Shown here: positions 54,710-62,866 of the stretch, piece by piece | Layout of the letters: each line of letters opens with the position of its first letter | How positions within the stretch are numbered: position 1 is the first letter of the stretch | DNA from: Acinetobacter johnsonii CIP 64.6 | GTDB taxonomy: Bacteria > Pseudomonadota > Gammaproteobacteria > Pseudomonadales > Moraxellaceae | Length of the DNA: 64,000 bases | Direction of reading: 5' to 3' | Assembly (NCBI RefSeq): GCF_000368045.1 | Contig: NZ_KB849236.1 | Coordinates: 313,926-377,925, forward strand | Made by a program: the position numbers and the translations under genes | The notes under the pieces: model-generated | The model's input: only the letters and a program-made list of their open reading frames with translations | What the model was told of the DNA's origin: nothing | Databases searched by the model: none

Positions 54710-55728
54710 GGCTTTGTGGCACATATACTCAAAAGCTAAATTTTCCCCAAGTTATCTAAATTTAAGTGACAACTTGGGTGTGTGGACGACCTAATTCCTT
54801 AAGTCTATTTAACACTGCCACACGTGCATGAATCATATTTACCTGACTAGGAAAACTTATTGCTGTTAATTTATTGCAATACATCTTGGTTTCCACCAAG
54901 ATCCGATGATGATAGCCTGATCATTTTTTCTATAATGTTCTGCCTAGACTTTTAATTATTCGAAGTAATTCATTTCGCTCCTGAGAATGAAATTTTTTAT
55001 CTTTCCTAATCTTCATCTTTTTCTAGGTGGAACCAATGCATGCGGCCGCTCCGCAATGACCTGGCGGCATTGTTTCATATCATATGCTCCGTCTGTATAG
55101 ACGGAATCTATTTGCTCACCCAACGGAATTTGATTAAGTAAATATCCAAGGACTTGCGAATCACTCACGTTGTTGGTTGTAAGCTGAACTTTTTTTATTT
55201 GCAGGGTTTTAGCATCTATACCAATATGCAGTTTACGCCACTGGCGACGATATCCAGGTTGGTGTTTCTTATGTTTCCATTCTCCTTCATCTAAAAACTT
55301 TAGACCTGTTGAGTCAACGAGTAGATAAAGCCCACTACTGCTTTTTTGATAGCGAAATGCAATATCAATTTACTTTTGTCTTCTACAAATAGTGGAACAA
55401 TCTGGAGCTGTCCGATCTAGACCACACAGTTTAATGAGACTTTTAATAAAGCCAGTGGCCATATGTAAAGACAGACGAAATAAGGATTTAACCATTAAGC
55501 AAACTGGATAGCTGCATCAGAGTAAGTTTGATTTCGACCTTGTTTACTATTGGTTAGTGCATACCACTGAATCTTGGGATCAAACCAAATGGCAAAATTT
55601 TCGCGATTAATAAGAGCTCTGTTGTATGAAGACTAATTGGTTGTACGGTAAATTTTAGGTGTAGGCTTATGCATTTGAAAATTATATTGTGGAATAAGCC
55701 TTTAGAGATAGGTTTGTGCAACAATACC
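54710..55728 (-). mobile_element. Degenerate IS5-family (IS903-group-like) element
   Basis: About 1019 bp. The left end (from 54710) reads GGCTTTGTGGCACATA and the right end, on the minus strand inward from 55728, GGTATTGTTGCACAAACC; both resemble the GGCTTTGTTGCACAAA ends of IS5-family elements. The 9-bp flanks do not match, so no target duplication is preserved. The transposase inside is broken. Confidence 0.7.
54762..55674 (-). pseudogene. IS5-family transposase, multiply broken
   Basis: Starts at 55674 with M-H-K-P-T-P-K-I-Y-R-T-T-N followed at once by a stop. A readable middle part has S-T-G-L-K-F-L and G-E-W-K-H-K-K-H-Q-P-G-Y-R-R-Q, then H-I-G-I-D-A-K-T-L and S-V-Y-T-D-G-A-Y-D. The end reads H-A-R-V-A-V-L-N-R and G-R-P-H-T-Q-V with stop at 54762-54764. 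Several in-frame stops, frameshifts and an internal deletion before K-L-T-A-I show it is dead. Confidence 0.75.
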
Positions 55729-55739
55729 TCTTAAAATTG

Positions 55740-55971
55740 ATAAATCTTCACTCAATGGAACTTCCCTTGTTCCAATCGCCAGTCACACAACCAAATACCT
55801 AGCCCATCATGCACCACACGTTCATATGATGACCACGTTATTACAGAACAGGTAGGCGTAATGCGGTTTTATATAGCCAAAGGCTATCAGCACTTGAACC
55901 ATAGCCGTATCCATACTCGCACGCATGTCCATCGGCTGGGTAGAGAGCCAGATTTCATCAATACGGATCAT
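55740..55971 (-). pseudogene. IS66-family tnpB fragment
   Basis: From the ATG at 55971 the frame reads M-I-R-I-D-E-I-W-L-S-T-Q-P-M-D-M-R, then F-G-Y-I-K-P-H-Y-A-Y-L-F-C-N, the classic start of IS66 TnpB. It then frameshifts and continues H-D-G-L-G-I-W-L-C and R-L-E-Q-G-K-F-H, followed by a TGA where Trp is expected, and is cut by the end of the IS5-like element at 55728. Confidence 0.75.
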
Positions 55972-56087
55972 GTCGCTATGGGAATAAGAATGAAAATTAA
56001 TCGAATTGACCAATACTAAAACTAAACTAGTGCATTGAACAGCTTGTAATTAGTCATATAATATCCCAGTTAATGGATTGATATGTC

Positions 56088-57314
56088 TTAACCATGATTT
56101 TTGTCATCGTGGTAACTCTGGGCAACATGGCTTGCCACCATAATATTTGAAATTGAACATTCAATAGATGTCCGCAAGCCATCGAAGAGTTGAACCTCGT
56201 TAGAGGTTTGAAGATAGTCCAATATATTTTCGCTCAAGAATTCTATAATTGCTTTGGGATTTCTGATTCTAAATTGGTCACTTTCAGCCAATTTGATGAG
56301 ATGTGACAGGTCTGGAAATGCTTTACTACCCGCCAGTTTGAGTGCCATCTGATTATCAATTGATTCATAGATCAGGGTATGGGTAAGATCAAAGGGTGGT
56401 GAAACAAAAATGTTCTTCATATCTGAGGAATATTGCAAAGCAAAGTTTTTAAGATGTGCGTCGCCATTACCGATTAAACAGTTGAATACGATGTATTTAT
56501 ACATTTTTTCAACTTCAGCTACGCTACCCGTATATAGATAAGTTGCTTTCAGAAGAGTTTCATAGCTACTTGTATATTTTGCACATGGATCATTTGATTT
56601 TTTCATGAGCGTCGTAAAGTCTTCATAGCTTAGTTTTGTACCATCACTGGTTTTATCAAACCGTTCTACCACATAGGTTTCTAAATTTTCAGACAAGTAA
56701 GTCTTTGGTGGCTCAAGCCCACAATGCCGTGCAGCCTGCATACAGACAAACTCATTGACGGTAAGTAATGGAAATTCGGAATCAAAGGACTTAACAATCA
56801 AATCCCTTTGCTGAACTTTGTTATCCGATTGAACAGTATATGCATCCGGAATGCTTACCTTGGGCTGCATCCCAGCCAATGAAGTCCTGAGATAGTATTT
56901 TTCTAAGAGTTGTGGGAAAAGGGGCTCTTTACTACGATAGGATAGAATTTCACTTAAGTTCAAAGATTCTACCTCGGGAAAATTTAACTCACTTTTGTAT
57001 GAGAGTATGCCGATGCCTTGATCACCTTGCAGTGCCAATAAGTACATGTCATTGACCTTGGTATATCTTGAAAGCTTTTCAACTATTAATCTACGATTAA
57101 ACCCTTCAGGAATATTCTGCGCAAATATTGGATGGAGCGGGCCTGAAGAATAACCATCCATACGTTTCCGGGTCATGGTAAGTGACACATGCTGTTTTTC
57201 TTGTAATGGCTGATAATGGTGAACTGAACCATAGGTTAAGACACCTAATTCAGTTTGATTGGCACGCACCATGATATTGGTGATTTTTGCAGGAAGATTG
57301 GTTTGAGAATTCAT
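56088..57314 (-). CDS. hipA: HipA-family serine/threonine kinase (type II toxin)
   Basis: A 408-residue kinase of the HipA family; E. coli HipA phosphorylates glutamyl-tRNA synthetase and induces persistence. The N-terminal couple_hipA-like subdomain (about 1-110) is followed by S-L-A-G-M-Q-P-K-V-S-I (145-155), which holds the nucleotide loop. V-E-R-F-D is at 216-220, the catalytic N-G-D-A-H-L-K-N-F motif is at 283-291, and the metal-binding P-P-F-D-L-T is at 306-311. All key residues appear intact. It overlaps hipB by four bases (ATGA). Confidence 0.9.
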   Translation of the reverse strand: MNSQTNLPAKITNIMVRANQTELGVLTYGSVHHYQPLQEKQHVSLTMTRKRMDGYSSGPLHPIFAQNIPEGFNRRLIVEKLSRYTKVNDMYLLALQGDQGIGILSYKSELNFPEVESLNLSEILSYRSKEPLFPQLLEKYYLRTSLAGMQPKVSIPDAYTVQSDNKVQQRDLIVKSFDSEFPLLTVNEFVCMQAARHCGLEPPKTYLSENLETYVVERFDKTSDGTKLSYEDFTTLMKKSNDPCAKYTSSYETLLKATYLYTGSVAEVEKMYKYIVFNCLIGNGDAHLKNFALQYSSDMKNIFVSPPFDLTHTLIYESIDNQMALKLAGSKAFPDLSHLIKLAESDQFRIRNPKAIIEFLSENILDYLQTSNEVQLFDGLRTSIECSISNIMVASHVAQSYHDDKNHG

Positions 57315-57571
57315 TCATCCTCCTCAGCAAACATATTTTCAATCTCATCCCAATGGGGCAGGGAATGTTGCTTTGGAGATACATCAAACTGCAAACCAAC
57401 CGCATCAAGTACACGTTCAAATATGTCAAATGAACCCGTAAAACGTCCATTCTCGATCTCAGAGATTGTAGTTTTATTGATTCGGATCAATTCGGATAGT
57501 TTTTGCTGTGTATAGCCAAGGTCTCTTCGTTCTATACGAACTTTTTTTCCAATTTCTACTCTACTCGCCAT
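57311..57571 (-). CDS. hipB: HipB-like XRE-family antitoxin
   Basis: An 86-residue Cro/CI-type helix-turn-helix protein (L-G-Y-T-Q-Q-K-L-S-E-L and N-K-T-T-I-S-E-I-E-N-G) with an acidic C-terminal tail, as in HipB, which neutralises HipA and represses the operon. It is upstream of and translationally coupled to hipA. Two matching palindromes sit directly upstream (57592-57607 and 57631-57646). Confidence 0.9.
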   Translation of the reverse strand: MASRVEIGKKVRIERRDLGYTQQKLSELIRINKTTISEIENGRFTGSFDIFERVLDAVGLQFDVSPKQHSLPHWDEIENMFAEEDE

Positions 57572-57591
57572 AGTAATTCGGCCACAATATG

Positions 57592-57607
57592 TTAGCTATA
57601 TAGCTAA
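57592..57607. promoter_or_regulatory. HipB operator 1 (predicted)
   Basis: TTAGCTATATAGCTAA, a perfect 16-bp palindrome 21 bp upstream of hipB. It shares its arms TTAGCT / AGCTAA with operator 2. Confidence 0.75.
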
Positions 57608-57630
57608 TATAATATATTTAGTATATGAAG

Positions 57631-57646
57631 TTATCTAATTAGCTAA
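57631..57646. promoter_or_regulatory. HipB operator 2 (predicted)
   Basis: TTATCTAATTAGCTAA, the same TTAGCT-N4-AGCTAA palindrome with one mismatch, 39 bp from operator 1. The AT-rich spacer between them is where the promoter must lie. Confidence 0.7.
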
Positions 57647-57820
57647 CAAATTAACGTAATATTATTCTGCTTTTTGATTACTTAGATCTAAAAATAAAGT
57701 ATTACAGAGATTAAATCATAGGAAGGAGGCAAGATGAGCTAGCATTTTGCCTCCGCCAGACCGAAGTCAAAGTTGCATCATGAACTATACTCATCTTATT
57801 CAAGAAGAAAGATATAAGAT

Positions 57821-58141
57821 TCAAAACTTTTGTAAGTCTTTAATAAATCGTAGAACTTCTAACTTCTGCTCATTACTTAAAGTATGACTAACTTGTATTA
57901 TTTCTGCCAATAAATCGTTTTCTACATAAAAATATGCTGTTGGTAAATCTAAAATTTCTGCAATTTTGGAAGCCATTAAAAAATCAGGAACATGTTTTCC
58001 ACGTTCATACTGATTCATACGCGCACTAGCAGAAGATTCATCAATTCCAGCCAAGATCCCCAAGCGCTCTTGTGAAAGTTTTTTTGCTTTTCGCGCTATA
58101 CGAAGTCGTAAGGCAAAAACATTTAAATTATGTGTTGGCAT
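57821..58141 (-). CDS. XRE-family transcriptional regulator
   Basis: A 106-residue repressor-like protein: an N-terminal helix-turn-helix (K-K-L-S-Q-E-R-L-G-I-L-A-G-I, then N-Q-Y-E-R-G-K-H-V-P) over residues 10-70 and a short helical C-terminus that may dimerise. Two palindromes of matching sequence sit just upstream (58163-58183 and 58198-58214), so it probably represses itself and perhaps the divergent gene at 58393. No toxin-like partner lies downstream. Confidence 0.85.
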   Translation of the reverse strand: MPTHNLNVFALRLRIARKAKKLSQERLGILAGIDESSASARMNQYERGKHVPDFLMASKIAEILDLPTAYFYVENDLLAEIIQVSHTLSNEQKLEVLRFIKDLQKF

Positions 58142-58162
58142 TAAACATAAGCACCCACCTTA

Positions 58163-58183
58163 AAACTAAGATTTTCTTAGTTT
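58163..58183. promoter_or_regulatory. XRE operator 1 (predicted)
   Basis: Nine-base perfect arms AAACTAAGA and TCTTAGTTT around TTT, 22 bp upstream of the XRE gene. Confidence 0.7.
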
Positions 58184-58197
58184 CAACTTGAGTTATT

Positions 58198-58214
58198 ACT
58201 AAGGATTCCTTAGT
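58198..58214. promoter_or_regulatory. XRE operator 2 (predicted)
   Basis: ACTAAGGATTCCTTAGT, eight-base arms around a single T. It shares the core ACTAAG / CTTAGT with operator 1, and the centres are 33 bp apart (three helical turns). Confidence 0.7.
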
Positions 58215-58392
58215 ATTGTGAAATCAAGAAGTCGACATTACATTGCCCGATGGTAACTTTTGAACAAGCTTGCCAGATCTGCGTTGATCTCAAGAGCCTA
58301 TTTTTGATCCTCTACCAATTGTTAAAGTTATGATTCTATATACAGTTCAACACTAGGTCATCAACTCTCTTTTGCTTTAATTGTGCTTATCC

Positions 58393-58899
58393 ATGTCAAA
58401 ATATACTCTACCTTTTTACAGTGATTTTTTTCACATTTTACTGAATCATGAAATCATCGAATGGCGAGCGAATGACTTTATAAAGGCTATTTTTAATGAT
58501 AGACAATTTATTGAACTCTCTGAAAAGCAAAGTATTTATAGAGGCTTAAATATACTAGTAAAATGCAATTTTCTTTTAACAGTGAGAGACAAGGATAACC
58601 GTAATATTTTTAGATACAGCGAATCTTCTTATTTAAAATCCTATCGAAATGTTGAGAAAGTAAAGAAAGTCAAAGAAGCATTAATTGAGGAACAAAAGAG
58701 TTTGGAAAATGCACTCGAAAGACGTAAAATCGAAAAAGTTTTCATTGAAAATATCATTACTAAAAACCCAGATCTACAAGGTTTTTTCGACAAATATGAG
58801 AATGTTATATCTAAAGAGTTAAAGGAATTAGAAAATAAGAATAGTTTTATAGTGAATATTTTCAACGATATTGAAAATGATCAACATGAATCATTCTAA
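58393..58899 (+). CDS. Unrecognised protein, probable winged helix plus coiled coil
   Basis: 168 residues, divergent from the XRE repressor. The N-terminal 75 residues have the helix-helix-helix-strand rhythm of a winged helix (N-D-F-I-K-A-I-F-N-D-R, then I-L-V-K-C-N-F-L-L-T-V-R-D and N-I-F-R-Y). Residues 85-150 are a highly charged, lysine/glutamate-rich coiled coil. No membrane segment. It is AT-rich and has no clear ribosome-binding site (ATG at 58393, or TTG at 58381). I assign no function. Confidence 0.6.
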   Translation: MSKYTLPFYSDFFHILLNHEIIEWRANDFIKAIFNDRQFIELSEKQSIYRGLNILVKCNFLLTVRDKDNRNIFRYSESSYLKSYRNVEKVKKVKEALIEEQKSLENALERRKIEKVFIENIITKNPDLQGFFDKYENVISKELKELENKNSFIVNIFNDIENDQHESF

Positions 58900-58924
58900 A
58901 GAAGGAGAACTACAAGTTATATAA

Positions 58925-59150
58925 TGCAGTAATTCACTGCCGCATAAACCCAACCAGAATTGGTTCGAATATATGCGAAGTCAGCAACCGACAAGTGATT
59001 TAGGATGATCTGCTCTAAAATTCCGTTTCACCAAGTCAGGTACACGTTTTTGTTCATCTCAGCTCTGGGTAGTATATTTATTCTTACCACACCAAACACC
59101 ATGTAGACCTAGCTGTTGCATCAATCGGTAATCCTCCCATAAATAACCGA
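58925..59150 (-). pseudogene. IS3-family transposase (orfB) fragment A
   Basis: On the minus strand the DNA reads R-L-M-Q-Q-L-G-L-H-G-V-W, G-K-N-K-Y-T-T-Q-S, then K-R-V-P-D-L-V-K-R-N-F and, after a frame change, A-Y-I-R-T-N-S-G-W-V-Y-A-A-V, an IS3 orfB integrase-core beginning. It has an in-frame stop after T-Q-S and runs out at N-Y-C. It does not belong to the neighbouring fragment B. Confidence 0.6.
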
Positions 59151-59165
59151 AGTTAAAAGTAGAGG

Positions 59166-59757
59166 TTAAGCAGCCATTAGAGGTGGCTTTCCTTTGTTAG
59201 CTTGATGTGGTCTTTCATGGTTGTAATGCCACAACCAGTTTGTTGCATAATCTTGTACTTCATCCAAAGTATCAAATAAATGCTTGCTCAGCCAACTATA
59301 ACGTATGGTCCGATTATAGCGTTCAATATACGCATTCTGCTGTGGCTTACCCGGTTGAATATATTCAATACGAATACCGTGCTCAGTAGCCCAGCGCACA
59401 AATTCGTGACTGATAAATTCGGGACCATTATCGCATCGGATCACTAACGGTTTTTCTCTCCACTCCAGCAATTGATTCAACGTACGAATAACCCTGATTG
59501 TGGGCAATGAGAACCCTGCGTCAATGGCTAGGCCTTCGCGGCGGTAATCATCAATCACATTCAATAATCGAAACTTGCGACCATCGGAAAGCTGATCATG
59601 CATAAAATCTAATGACCAAACCTGATTTTCTCGGATTGGTTCTTTCAATGGTTCAGGCGCATGCCGTTTTAGTCTTCTTCTCGGTTTAATACGCAGATTC
59701 AGTGCCAACTCACAGTAAATGCGGTAAACCCGCTTGTGATTCCAGCAGCAACTCTTA
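59166..59757 (-). pseudogene. IS3-family transposase (orfB) fragment B
   Basis: The last 195 or so codons of an orfB. It begins abruptly at S-C-C-W-N-H-K-R-V-Y-R-I-Y, immediately beyond the T-tract of the DASS terminator, and lacks the N-terminal part. The catalytic triad is readable: Asp in W-S-L-D-F-M-H-D, Asp in R-C-D-N-G-P-E-F, Glu in N-A-Y-I-E-R-Y-N-R. The end H-Y-N-H-E-R-P-H-Q is normal. Without orfA and the N-terminus it is inactive. Confidence 0.85.
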
Positions 59758-59782
59758 AAAAGCCCCCTTATTCAGGGGGCAG
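59756..59782 (-). terminator. Terminator of the DASS transporter gene
   Basis: GCCCCC / GGGGGC stem with a 7-nt loop; TTTTT follows on the minus strand and then the IS3 fragment begins. Confidence 0.85.
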
Positions 59783-59836
59783 GTTGTATAGATATAACTA
59801 TACTTATAAAATTTTAATTTTGTTATAGATATTAAA

Positions 59837-61294
59837 TTACCAATAGCCCAGCATCTTCCACCAAAGTCCGCCCAATACAATAAAAATAGCTATATTGATA
59901 ATGCTCATAGCAAAACCAGCTTTCCACCATTCACCAAGCGTTGTATAACCTGAACCATAAATAATAGGGGATGTACCTGTCGCATAATGAGTCAGCGTCA
60001 TCATAATGCTTGATGCTGCTGCCATAATCAGTGCAAAGAACATTGGAGGAGCACCTAGTGCGATACCTGCAATGTAGAATGCTGAAAACATAGCGGTAAT
60101 ATGTGCAGTAGTACTGGCAAAAATATAGTGAGCGTACATATAAGCAAATAGTAAAAGCATGGAAGCAGGAACCCACGTTAAGCCAAGCTGTCCAATGCTA
60201 GTTTGTAAAACACCAGAAAACCAAGCGATTAAGCCGAGCTTATTTAAAAAGGTCGCCATCATGACCAATGCAGCAAACCAAGTTACTGTATCCCATGCAC
60301 TCTTTTGAGTTAAGACATCATCCCAAGTTAAAACTCCTGTAAGCAGAAGGAGTGATAAACCAATAAACGCGGTTGTAGTTGGGTCTAAAGTCCACATATC
60401 ACCCAACAACATGGCAGGAATACCTGCCCAGAGTAATAATAAAATTCCAAATACAGCCAACATAATCATTTCATGTAAGGTAATGGGACCCATTTCTTGT
60501 AAACGGTCTTTGGCAAATTGTGCAGCATTTGGTGTTTTTTTAATTTCAGGTGGGTACATAAAGTAAAGCGCAATCGGCATAAATGCTAATGCAACAACAC
60601 CTGGTAAAACCATTGCTAATGCCCATGTGGTCCAACTCAAATGGATTTGACTATTGGTCGCTTTCGCAATGAGTTCAACGACTAAAGGGTTGGGTGCAGT
60701 AGCCGTAATAAACATGGCAGAAGTAATAGGATTTGAATGGTAATTGACCAAAGCAAGATATTTACCAATTTTACCTTCAGTGCCTTTTTCTGGATCTGAG
60801 TCAAAACTCGTTGCAATCGAGCGCACGATAGGGTGAATAATTCCGCCTCCACGTGCTGTATTACTTGGGGTAACAGGTGCAAGAATGAGTTCAGATAATG
60901 CAAGGCTATAGCCAATACCAATGGTTCTTTTACCCCAAACTGCAATAAAGTAATAACCTAGTCGTGCACCTAGCCCTGTTTTTTGTAACCCTTTTGAAAT
61001 CATGATGGATATACCAATCAACCAAATAAGAGGGTTAGCAAAGCCACTTAAAGCATCTTTGATGGCATCGCTAGGGTTATCTGCTGTTACTCGGGTAATC
61101 GCGACCAGTGCTATCGCGATAATCGAAATTGCACCAATAGGCATTGCTTTACCAATAATGGCTGAAATAACACCAATAAACATCGCAAATAGAAGCCAAG
61201 CATTTGCAGAAACATCTTGCGGAATTGGAATGAGAAACCAAATAATAAGGGTAAGTGATACTGAAATTATGGTTGGTATGAGTTTGAATCCCAT
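59837..61294 (-). CDS. DASS-family sodium/dicarboxylate (divalent anion) symporter
   Basis: A 485-residue inner-membrane transporter with 11 or so helices, of the SLC13/CitT family that moves succinate, citrate, tartrate or sulfate. The S/T-N-T motifs are visible: P-V-T-P-S-N-T-A-R-G-G in the first half and A-S-S-I-M-M-T-L-T-H-Y-A-T-G-T-S-P in the second. The ATG at 61294 has GGAG 9 nt upstream, so I reject the TTG five codons earlier. It lies between IS fragments, with no metabolic neighbours, and may have come in with them. Confidence 0.88.
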   Translation of the reverse strand: MGFKLIPTIISVSLTLIIWFLIPIPQDVSANAWLLFAMFIGVISAIIGKAMPIGAISIIAIALVAITRVTADNPSDAIKDALSGFANPLIWLIGISIMISKGLQKTGLGARLGYYFIAVWGKRTIGIGYSLALSELILAPVTPSNTARGGGIIHPIVRSIATSFDSDPEKGTEGKIGKYLALVNYHSNPITSAMFITATAPNPLVVELIAKATNSQIHLSWTTWALAMVLPGVVALAFMPIALYFMYPPEIKKTPNAAQFAKDRLQEMGPITLHEMIMLAVFGILLLLWAGIPAMLLGDMWTLDPTTTAFIGLSLLLLTGVLTWDDVLTQKSAWDTVTWFAALVMMATFLNKLGLIAWFSGVLQTSIGQLGLTWVPASMLLLFAYMYAHYIFASTTAHITAMFSAFYIAGIALGAPPMFFALIMAAASSIMMTLTHYATGTSPIIYGSGYTTLGEWWKAGFAMSIINIAIFIVLGGLWWKMLGYW

Positions 61295-61495
61295 TGAATC
61301 GTACTCCAAAAATATAGTTATTATGTGATTTATAATGAACAGTGATTTTATTGAAGTCTAGTGTGGTTAACATATTGTCAATAAAAGAAAGATTTCAATT
61401 TTGTCTAGCGAACGATTGACTTCAATAAGAATTTAATGTTGCTCAATTCATTTATTCTTAATAGTAGTTTATATGTTTATTAACCCGAATCCTGT

Positions 61496-61672
61496 TTAAG
61501 CCAATGGTTCCATAATTTGAATTTTCGGCTTATTTCGATGAGTTAATTGATATGCGCATAACGATGCGTAAATCCCACTTAGAAATCCATGAATACTACG
61601 AGCTTTACTCGTCACTAAATTGTATTGGCCTTTCAATAAGCTGAATAACGTTTCTATTTTATTGCGCTGTTT
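61496..61672 (-). pseudogene. Transposase C-terminal fragment (family uncertain)
   Basis: About 58 codons reading R-N-K-I-E-T-L-F-S-L-L-K and then V-T-S-K-A-R-S-I and Y-A-S-L-C-A-Y-Q-L. The I-E-T-L-F-S pattern holds the last acidic residue of a DDE transposase; IS982- or IS4-type families are possible. It is cut at 61672 by the insertion of the IS6 element. Confidence 0.55.
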
Positions 61673-62491
61673 GGCACTGTTGCAAATAACCACGAATGGT
61701 AAGCTGAAGACTGTTTTAGCTAAAGGTGCAGCATATGAATCCTTTCCATGGTCGGCATTTTCAGGGCGAAATCATTCTTTGGGCTGTGCGCTGGTATTGT
61801 AAATATGGCATTAGCTATCGTGAACTGCAGGAAATGCTGGCCGAACGGGGTGTGAATGTTGATCACACGACTATTTACCGTTGGGTTCAACGTTATGCTC
61901 CTGAAATAGAAAAACGTTTACGCTGGTATTGGCGTAATCCTACAGATCTGAGCTCGTGGCATATTGATGAAACCTATGTAAAAGTGAATGGACGATGGTC
62001 TTATCTGTATCGTGCAGTCGATCAACGTGGCGATACCATTGATTTTTATCTTTCTTCTAGACGTAATACCAAATCAGCATATTGTTTTCTTGGAAAAATT
62101 TTAAATAATGTGAAGAAGTGGCAAATTCCACAAGTGATCAACACGGATAAAGCACCCACATATGGACGTGCTTTATCACGGTTAAAACGGGAAGGTAAAT
62201 GTCCGCCAGACCTTGAGCACAGGCAGATTAAGTATAAAAATAACGTGATTGAATGTGATCATGGCAAGCTAAAGCGGATCATCAGGGCCACATTAGGATT
62301 CAAATCTATGAAGACGGCTTATGCCACAATTAAAGGTATTGAAGTCATACGTGCACTACGTAAAGGACAAGCATCGTCATTTTATTATGGTCAGCCTCAG
62401 GGTGAAGTGTGTCTAATCAACAGGGTTTTCGGTCTCTAAGTACTTTTTAAAGGGAACATCATCGACTCAAATCTCTATTTGCAACAGTGCC
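61673..62491 (+). mobile_element. IS6-family insertion sequence, intact (IS1006/IS1008-like)
   Basis: 819 bp with perfect 16-bp terminal inverted repeats, GGCACTGTTGCAAATA at 61673-61688 and its complement at 62476-62491. The flanking octamers (CGCTGTTT and CTTCATCT) differ, so there is no target duplication: the two flanks come from different places, consistent with replicative transposition followed by deletion. Confidence 0.92.
61726..62439 (+). CDS. IS6-family transposase
   Basis: 237 residues, complete. An N-terminal helix-turn-helix (about 25-60, I-S-Y-R-E-L-Q-E-M-L-A-E-R-G) precedes the DDE core: Asp in W-H-I-D-E-T-Y-V-K, Asp in N-T-D-K-A-P-T-Y-G, Glu in V-I-E-C-D-H-G-K-L-K-R. The element makes cointegrates and commonly bounds resistance regions in Acinetobacter. 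The start may be the ATG at 61726 or the one three codons later. Confidence 0.95.
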   Translation: MQHMNPFHGRHFQGEIILWAVRWYCKYGISYRELQEMLAERGVNVDHTTIYRWVQRYAPEIEKRLRWYWRNPTDLSSWHIDETYVKVNGRWSYLYRAVDQRGDTIDFYLSSRRNTKSAYCFLGKILNNVKKWQIPQVINTDKAPTYGRALSRLKREGKCPPDLEHRQIKYKNNVIECDHGKLKRIIRATLGFKSMKTAYATIKGIEVIRALRKGQASSFYYGQPQGEVCLINRVFGL

Positions 62492-62530
62492 CTTCATCTC
62501 ACTACCCTAGGAGATAAATCTAATGGCTAA
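62492..62530 (+). pseudogene. Last 12 codons of a HigB-like toxin gene
   Basis: Immediately after the IS6 end the frame reads L-H-L-T-T-L-G-D-K-S-N-G-stop and overlaps the antitoxin start by eight bases. The overlap and the H-L-x-x-L-G ending are what I expect of a HigB/RelE-type toxin preceding its antitoxin. The rest of the gene is gone. Confidence 0.6.
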
Positions 62531-62825
62531 GACTCTGCAAGAATTGTTAGCTAGCCGCTCTCCAGAGAGCCAAGCCCGTATTCAAAAAATGGCTGATGAA
62601 TTACTGCTAGAAAATCAGCTTCATCTTATTCGTGAAGAACTCGAAATTTCTCAAAAAGAGCTTGCTGAAACTTTGGGAATAAAACAGCCATCGCTTTCAG
62701 CAATAGAAAATCGTGGCAATGATCTTAAGATTTCAACCATGAAAAAGTATGTTGAGGCAATGGGTGGGAAGCTCCGTATTGATGTAGAGCTTCCAACAGG
62801 AAAACATATAGGATTCAACGTTTAA
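62523..62825 (+). CDS. HigA-like XRE antitoxin without its toxin
   Basis: A 100-residue helix-turn-helix antitoxin: N-terminal helical part (L-Q-E-L-L-A-S-R-S-P-E-S), then Q-K-E-L-A-E-T-L-G-I-K-Q-P-S-L-S-A-I-E-N over residues 43-60 and a short beta-rich tail. It is of the type encoded downstream of a Gp49/HigB-like RNase toxin. The toxin gene upstream has been removed by the IS6 element, leaving an orphan. It has lost its native promoter; expression would depend on the IS. Confidence 0.85.
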   Translation: MAKTLQELLASRSPESQARIQKMADELLLENQLHLIREELEISQKELAETLGIKQPSLSAIENRGNDLKISTMKKYVEAMGGKLRIDVELPTGKHIGFNV

Positions 62826-62829
62826 CAAT

Positions 62830-62860
62830 AAAAATGGGAGCTATAGGCTCCCATTTTTAG
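62830..62860. terminator. Terminator of the antitoxin gene
   Basis: Perfect 12-bp stem AAAAATGGGAGC / GCTCCCATTTTT with a 5-nt loop; works in both directions. Confidence 0.92.
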
Positions 62861-62866
62861 ATTCGT

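Noticed and set aside
54701..55737. Target-site duplication of the IS5-like element
   Set aside because: The 9-bp flanks (ATTTTGATA and TCTTAAAAT) do not match.
55822..56013. 63-codon minus-strand frame as a real gene
   Set aside because: Its middle is the start of IS66 TnpB and the end is a frameshift; called as part of a pseudogene instead.
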